NCBI GenBank assembly: GCA_934097085.1
Contig: CAKONK010000001.1
Span: 1-64,000 of the forward strand
Length of the DNA: 64,000 nt
Direction: 5' to 3'
From: an uncultured Bacilli bacterium
GTDB lineage: Bacteria; Bacillota_I; Bacilli_A; RF39; UBA660
Made by a program: the position numbers and the translations under genes. Numbering within the stretch: position 1 is the stretch's first letter; the number at the start of each line of letters is the position of its first letter. Positions 61,166-64,000 of the stretch are shown piece by piece. The notes beneath the pieces are model-generated. The model worked only from the letters and a program-made list of their open reading frames with translations, searched no databases and was not told the DNA's origin.

Positions 61166-61424
61166 TTAATAACCTTCTTTCTAATATATTAATTAAATTT
61201 ACTTTGAAATAATAATTTAAATAATTATTATTTTCATATTCTTTTTTTACTATAATATCTAAATTATCTAATATTATATAATTAATTTCAAACTTATTTA
61301 AATTTCTATTTATATAATTAAATATTATTTTATCTTCATCAAAAGTATAATATTTATTATTTTTAATTATTAATATTAAATAATTTTGATAAATATGTTT
61401 TAAAACATTATATCTTTCTTTCAT
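61155..61424 (-). CDS. Small DGR-associated protein, 89 aa
   Basis: Lies between the structured spacer downstream of TR and target gene 1, overlapping the target by 11 bp. Very AT-rich; sequence MKERYNVLKHIYQNYLILII then KYYTFDEDKIIFNYINRN, FEINYIILDNLDIIV and a helical end. The YLILI-x-KYY-xFDED-xII pattern weakly recalls the first part of a MutS domain I, complementing the Msl-like protein at 63098. Function unknown; position and coupling indicate a DGR accessory gene. Confidence 0.55.
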   Translation of the reverse strand: MKERYNVLKHIYQNYLILIIKNNKYYTFDEDKIIFNYINRNLNKFEINYIILDNLDIIVKKEYENNNYLNYYFKVNLINILERRLLNEK

Positions 61425-61435
61425 ATTGTTTTATT

Positions 61436-61505
61436 AGATGTCGATAGAAAGAGTACGTATACTCTTTCGTCCATCTATTATCTTTTAAAAGTATAATACT
61501 TTTAA
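61436..61505 (-). other. Structured spacer downstream of TR
   Basis: Two strong hairpins: GAAAGAGTA/TACTCTTTC (61447-61455 with 61460-61468), extended by AGATG/CATCT, and TTAAAAGTA/TACTTTTAA (61485-61493 with 61497-61505). On the minus strand they lie 80-150 nt downstream of TR. In the Bordetella phage DGR a spacer of about 140 nt in this position is needed for cDNA priming by RT-Avd. Confidence 0.65.
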
Positions 61506-61584
61506 GGAAAGTTTATGTTTCTTATGCTTAACACTTTATAGCCATAACCATAAAACCTAAACCAAACATAAGAAGCTATAAAAA

Positions 61585-61658
61585 ACTGCATAACCGTTAT
61601 ACGCATTGTTGTTGTTGAGCCCGCCATTGTTGTTGACGTTAACAGGGTTTGAAGAACT
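61585..61658 (-). repeat. DGR template repeat (TR)
   Basis: On the coding strand the TR reads, in the VR frame, as SNPVNVNNNGGLNNNNAYNG followed by YAV: ten Asn codons (AAC or AAT), the typical mutable codon of DGR templates. It is noncoding in itself: flanking sequence does not continue the target domain (F-Y-S instead of R-P-V-L-Y after YAV). 24 of 70 core columns are coding-strand adenines. Located between RT and the structured spacer. Confidence 0.92.
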
Positions 61659-61688
61659 GTTTTTCTAAAAAAATTCCCTATATTTATA

Positions 61689-62750
61689 TTAATAGTATCT
61701 TTCAATAATGTGCTTTATTTTATCCTTATTTACAAAATTATAACTATGTAAATAATTTTCTAAAGAATAAAAATATTTTTCAAATGTAATCATATTATTT
61801 TGATACCTATAAATACCTTTCTTAATACCTTTTTTTATATTATTTCTTGCATTTTCACTCAAATTAATAATAGTTTTATTATTAATAATTCTAAAATTAT
61901 AACCTAAAAAATTAAAACCATTTTTTAAATTTACAATATAAGTTTTCTTTTCATTTATTTCTAAATTGTAAGAATGAATAAAATCTATAATTTTATTTTT
62001 ACATATTTTTAAATAATCTAAATCATTTGAAAATATTACATAATCATCCATATATGAAAGCATATATTTTAAATGTAAATTATGAATTATATAATGATGT
62101 AATTTACATAAATAAAATATAGCAAAAAACTGTTGAACTTGTCCTCCCAAAGAAAGTCCTACACCATTTTTATATCTAGGTAATTTTTCATTAACTTCTT
62201 TTTCTAATATATCTATTTTATCATTAATATAATCATAATTAGTACTATCAATTATTTTACAAACTAAATTATATTCTTCATTAGTTAAAACATTTATTAT
62301 TAAAGATTTTAAAATATTATGATCAATAGAATAAAAATATTTTTTTATATCAATTTTTAAAACATAAATATCTGTATTAAAATGTTTTAACTTTTCAATA
62401 TCAGAAAGAAGTAATTTAATAGCATATGTAAGTCCCATACCTTTCCTTGTTGCAGTAATTTCTTTACATAGATATTTTGAAAGTTTTGGTATTAAAATAT
62501 ATTTTGCTACATAATGATTAATAATTTTGTTAATTATACTTTCACTCATAACAACCCTAATTTTAGGCTCTCTAACTAAAAATATATTATAACTACTACC
62601 TTGATATAAACCATTTTCTAAAATATATTTTATATAAACTAAATACTCTATTTTACATTTTTCAAATGCAAGAATTTTCTTTCTATTTTTCACTCCTTTC
62701 AATATCTCATTATTATATATATCTAATAAATCACTTATTTTTACTATCAT
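61689..62750 (-). CDS. DGR reverse transcriptase
   Basis: Copies TR RNA into adenine-mutagenised cDNA. 353 aa, a group II intron-related RT with no maturase or endonuclease part. Motifs: ATRKGMGLTYAI (about 100-111), LKIDIKKYFYSID (motif A, Asp134), GVGLSLGGQVQQFFAIFYLC (motif 4 region, about 196-215), YMDDYVIF (catalytic box, about 233-240) and FNFLGYNF (about 279). In most DGR RTs motif 4 contains SQ; here the place reads QQ. It overlaps avd by 20 bp and is followed by TR. Very basic and AT-rich. Confidence 0.93.
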   Translation of the reverse strand: MIVKISDLLDIYNNEILKGVKNRKKILAFEKCKIEYLVYIKYILENGLYQGSSYNIFLVREPKIRVVMSESIINKIINHYVAKYILIPKLSKYLCKEITATRKGMGLTYAIKLLLSDIEKLKHFNTDIYVLKIDIKKYFYSIDHNILKSLIINVLTNEEYNLVCKIIDSTNYDYINDKIDILEKEVNEKLPRYKNGVGLSLGGQVQQFFAIFYLCKLHHYIIHNLHLKYMLSYMDDYVIFSNDLDYLKICKNKIIDFIHSYNLEINEKKTYIVNLKNGFNFLGYNFRIINNKTIINLSENARNNIKKGIKKGIYRYQNNMITFEKYFYSLENYLHSYNFVNKDKIKHIIERYY

Positions 62751-63114
62751 AATCTATCTTATTATCCAACCATTTATTACTCATTCTATTTATTTCAGAT
62801 AACTTATATGAAACTTTTTTTAATGAAGTTTCTGCAATATAACCTTTAATAAATAATCTTTCTATAATGTAATCTATAGTATTTATAAGTGAATTTATTT
62901 CTACTTTATATGAATTTATAAATTTATAATTATCTTCATTATTAGTTTTATTTATAGAATATAATAATTCTATTGATAATTCTTTTAACTTATTTTTATA
63001 AAAATAATCTTTTTTAGGAATATTTTCTATTATCTTATCAAGTATATTCATAAAATCTTTATACTTACTAAGTATTAAAAATTCTTTTGATGATGCATTA
63101 TTTTCTAAGTTCAT
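62731..63114 (-). CDS. Avd-like DGR accessory protein
   Basis: A 127-aa protein with the features of accessory variability determinants: small, basic, entirely helical (predicted four-helix bundle), with FLILSKYKDFMNILDKII (helix 1), YKNKLKELSIELLYSI (helix 2), VEINSLINTIDYIIERLFIKGYI (helix 3) and KKVSYKLSEINRMSNKWLD (helix 4). Avd forms a pentameric barrel that binds RT and template RNA in Bordetella phage. It is encoded directly upstream of RT with a 20-bp overlap, and starts inside the Msl-like gene. The name rests on fold pattern and position. Confidence 0.78.
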   Translation of the reverse strand: MNLENNASSKEFLILSKYKDFMNILDKIIENIPKKDYFYKNKLKELSIELLYSINKTNNEDNYKFINSYKVEINSLINTIDYIIERLFIKGYIAETSLKKVSYKLSEINRMSNKWLDNKIDYDSKNK

Positions 63115-63463
63115 TTTCAATTAAACCTATTATTTGTTCAAGTTTTTCATCACAGCATTTATTTAAATTGTCAATTAAATAATCTAATTTTTTTCTTTTA
63201 TCTAAATTTTTTAATGCTAGATCTAAATATTTTGGATAATTATTAAGTTTATCAAAATCCTTAATAATAGGATTTTTATCTACCTCAATAATTTGATAAG
63301 ATATTTTAGCATCTTCCAAAGTATTTAATACTTTGGATAAACTATTATCAGGAAATCCACATAAACCATCTTTGAGTACTTTATAACCAAAAAGTAAATT
63401 CATAATATAAGCATCAGTATTTTTACACTGATAAAATTTACCACGATTTTTATAAAATATCAA
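63098..63463 (-). CDS. MutS-domain-I-like DGR accessory protein (Msl-type)
   Basis: A 121-aa protein aligning by eye with MutS domain I (mismatch recognition): NRGKFYQC vs RVGDFYE, then NTDAYIMNLLFGYKV vs EDA..., LCGFPDNSLSKVLNTLEDAKISYQII vs MCGVPxxAxxxYLxKLxxxGYxVAI. So the FY and CG(F/V)P hallmarks are present. MutS-like (Msl) proteins are known as a minority class of DGR accessory genes. The rest is basic and helical. The start is a TTG at 63463 with poor RBS spacing (GGGGGG about 19 nt upstream), so the N-terminus is uncertain. It overlaps avd by about 17 bp. Confidence 0.65.
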   Translation of the reverse strand: MIFYKNRGKFYQCKNTDAYIMNLLFGYKVLKDGLCGFPDNSLSKVLNTLEDAKISYQIIEVDKNPIIKDFDKLNNYPKYLDLALKNLDKRKKLDYLIDNLNKCCDEKLEQIIGLIENELRK

Positions 63464-63575
63464 AAATGACTTTACATTAGTAACCCCCCGGTTTTACATT
63501 ACCTTTACATGCATTTACATTTTTAAATAATTTTATTTTTTCCTTCCTTTCTAATTATTTAATTATTTATTTTAA

Positions 63576-63601
63576 ATCGGCTTCACAATGCGAAGCACGA
63601 T
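63576..63601 (-). other. DGR target-site hairpin downstream of VR2
   Basis: Same ATCG-GCTTC/GAAGC-CGAT stem as at 60009-60034, with one loop difference (A to T). Located 7 bp after the second target's stop and about 92 bp from VR2. No T-run follows, so termination cannot explain its conservation. Confidence 0.8.
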
Positions 63602-63608
63602 TTATTAT

Positions 63609-64000
63609 TTACATTCCTAAAGTATATGGACTTGCTATTGAGCCATCACCAGATAATTTGTTAACATTAGATTGTAGATATAAGACTGGCCTAACTGCAA
63701 AACCGTGAAACGCACCGTAGTAGTCGAGCCCGCCATAGTTGTTGACGCTAACAAGGTTTGAAGAACTATTGGCTGTCATTGTCCACTCATAACCTTGACC
63801 GAATAGCCAATTATTAACCATTTGACTATTAGCACTTGAATAGCCTAAATTCCCTGTGTAACCACTTATAGCATAGCCAAAATCACTTGCATACATAAGT
63901 CCTATCGAAGTATTTTCTGAAGTTTGTTTAATTATCTCTTTGGCATAAAAATTACTTGATGACAAACTATATGAACCAGCAATTCCAGTATTATAATAAA
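63609..64000 (-). CDS. DGR target protein 2 (partial, 5' end outside window)
   Basis: The frame stays open to base 64000, so the gene continues beyond the window; a TTG at 63965 is not a likely start. The visible 130 residues match the C-terminal domain of target 1: IGLMYASDFGYAISGYTG, MVNNWLFGQGYEWTMTANSS, then the variable segment NNYGGLDYYGAFHGFAV and VRPVLYLQSNVNKLSGDGS. Seven of ten template Asn positions are changed relative to TR. Paralogous to target 1 and mutated from the same TR. Confidence 0.85.
   Translation of the reverse strand, partial: YYNTGIAGSYSLSSSNFYAKEIIKQTSENTSIGLMYASDFGYAISGYTGNLGYSSANSQMVNNWLFGQGYEWTMTANSSSNLVSVNNYGGLDYYGAFHGFAVRPVLYLQSNVNKLSGDGSIASPYTLGM
63694..63767 (-). 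repeat. DGR variable repeat VR2
   Basis: Aligned by eye with TR. Within the 70-column core there are 11 mismatches, ten at TR adenines (coding strand) and one at another base (column 61, Pro to Leu). Identity continues to column 74 before diverging. Compared with VR1 the pattern of changed positions differs, so the two VRs were mutated independently. Confidence 0.9.

Noticed and set aside
61502..61705. A 67-codon open frame over the template repeat
   Set aside because: It reads the TR in a different frame from the VRs, has no RBS, and the VR-frame translation is the one that matches the target proteins. The TR is treated as noncoding.
1..64000. CRISPR arrays, tRNA/rRNA genes, IS elements, prophage structural genes
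   Set aside because: Looked for evenly spaced repeats, tRNA T-loop motifs and transposase motifs; none found by eye, though a tRNAscan or Infernal run would be decisive.

Overview
The window comes from a low-GC, endospore-forming member of the Bacillota, most likely an uncultured gut lineage of class Bacilli. Visual impression puts GC well under 35%. The placement rests on Bacillus-type RBSs (GGAGG/AAGG), intrinsic terminators and consensus sigma-A promoters, on the sporulation genes cotE, sigG and two YjcZ-like micro-proteins, and on the DnaB/DnaI primosome pair. UGA is used as stop and UGG as Trp, so the standard bacterial code applies. No rRNA, tRNA, IS element or CRISPR array was recognised.

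Layout. 0-10.5 kb (minus strand): cotE, a NatAB-like ABC exporter, a membrane-anchored serpin, an anchored beta-sandwich surface protein, and a 1546-aa papain-family protease with InlB-type repeats and a C-terminal dockerin. 10.7-16.6 kb (plus): a HerA-like ATPase, a HIT protein, a CapA-like protein, PrsA and two short DUF11 proteins, with two small YjcZ-type genes on the minus strand. 16.6-27.1 kb: housekeeping genes (recX, nrnA, ackA, ligA, a sugar-phosphate nucleotidyltransferase, pcrA, a cyclophilin lipoprotein) and sigG. 27.2-38.1 kb (minus): an accessory cluster of eleven tightly packed genes containing two unusual fusions (HAD phosphatase-HprK-like kinase and nucleotidyltransferase-sugar/choline-type kinase), a PHP phosphoesterase, a GT2 glycosyltransferase, two more kinase-fold proteins, HAD, NUDIX, a LysR regulator, a methyltransferase and a CYTH protein. 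It looks like a pathway for making and transferring an activated phosphorylated metabolite, perhaps for the cell surface. 38.1-38.8 kb is an AT-rich gap. 38.8-53.3 kb (minus): ppdK, a short Rel, recA (with promoter and LexA box), dnaI, dnaB, greA, an M14 peptidase, mutM, polA. 53.7-59.8 kb (minus): the rimP-nusA-ylxR-(dCMP deaminase)-infB-rbfA-hyp-truB operon.

The standout is 60.0-64.0 kb: a complete diversity-generating retroelement (DGR). On the minus strand it holds a target gene cut by the window edge, a MutS-domain-I-like accessory (Msl), an Avd-like accessory, a reverse transcriptase with YMDD box, a ~74-bp template repeat (TR) rich in AAC codons, a structured spacer, a small accessory ORF and a second complete target gene. 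I aligned TR with both variable repeats by eye over 70 columns. VR1 differs at 14 positions, all of them TR adenines (coding strand). VR2 differs at 11, ten of them TR adenines. Both targets carry the same stem-loop just after their stop codons, about 90 bp downstream of the VR, as expected of a DGR target-recognition hairpin. The element should diversify about ten residues near the C-terminus of two secreted lectin-fold-like proteins.

Two short candidate RNAs with consensus promoters and terminators lie at 53.4 and 59.9 kb.
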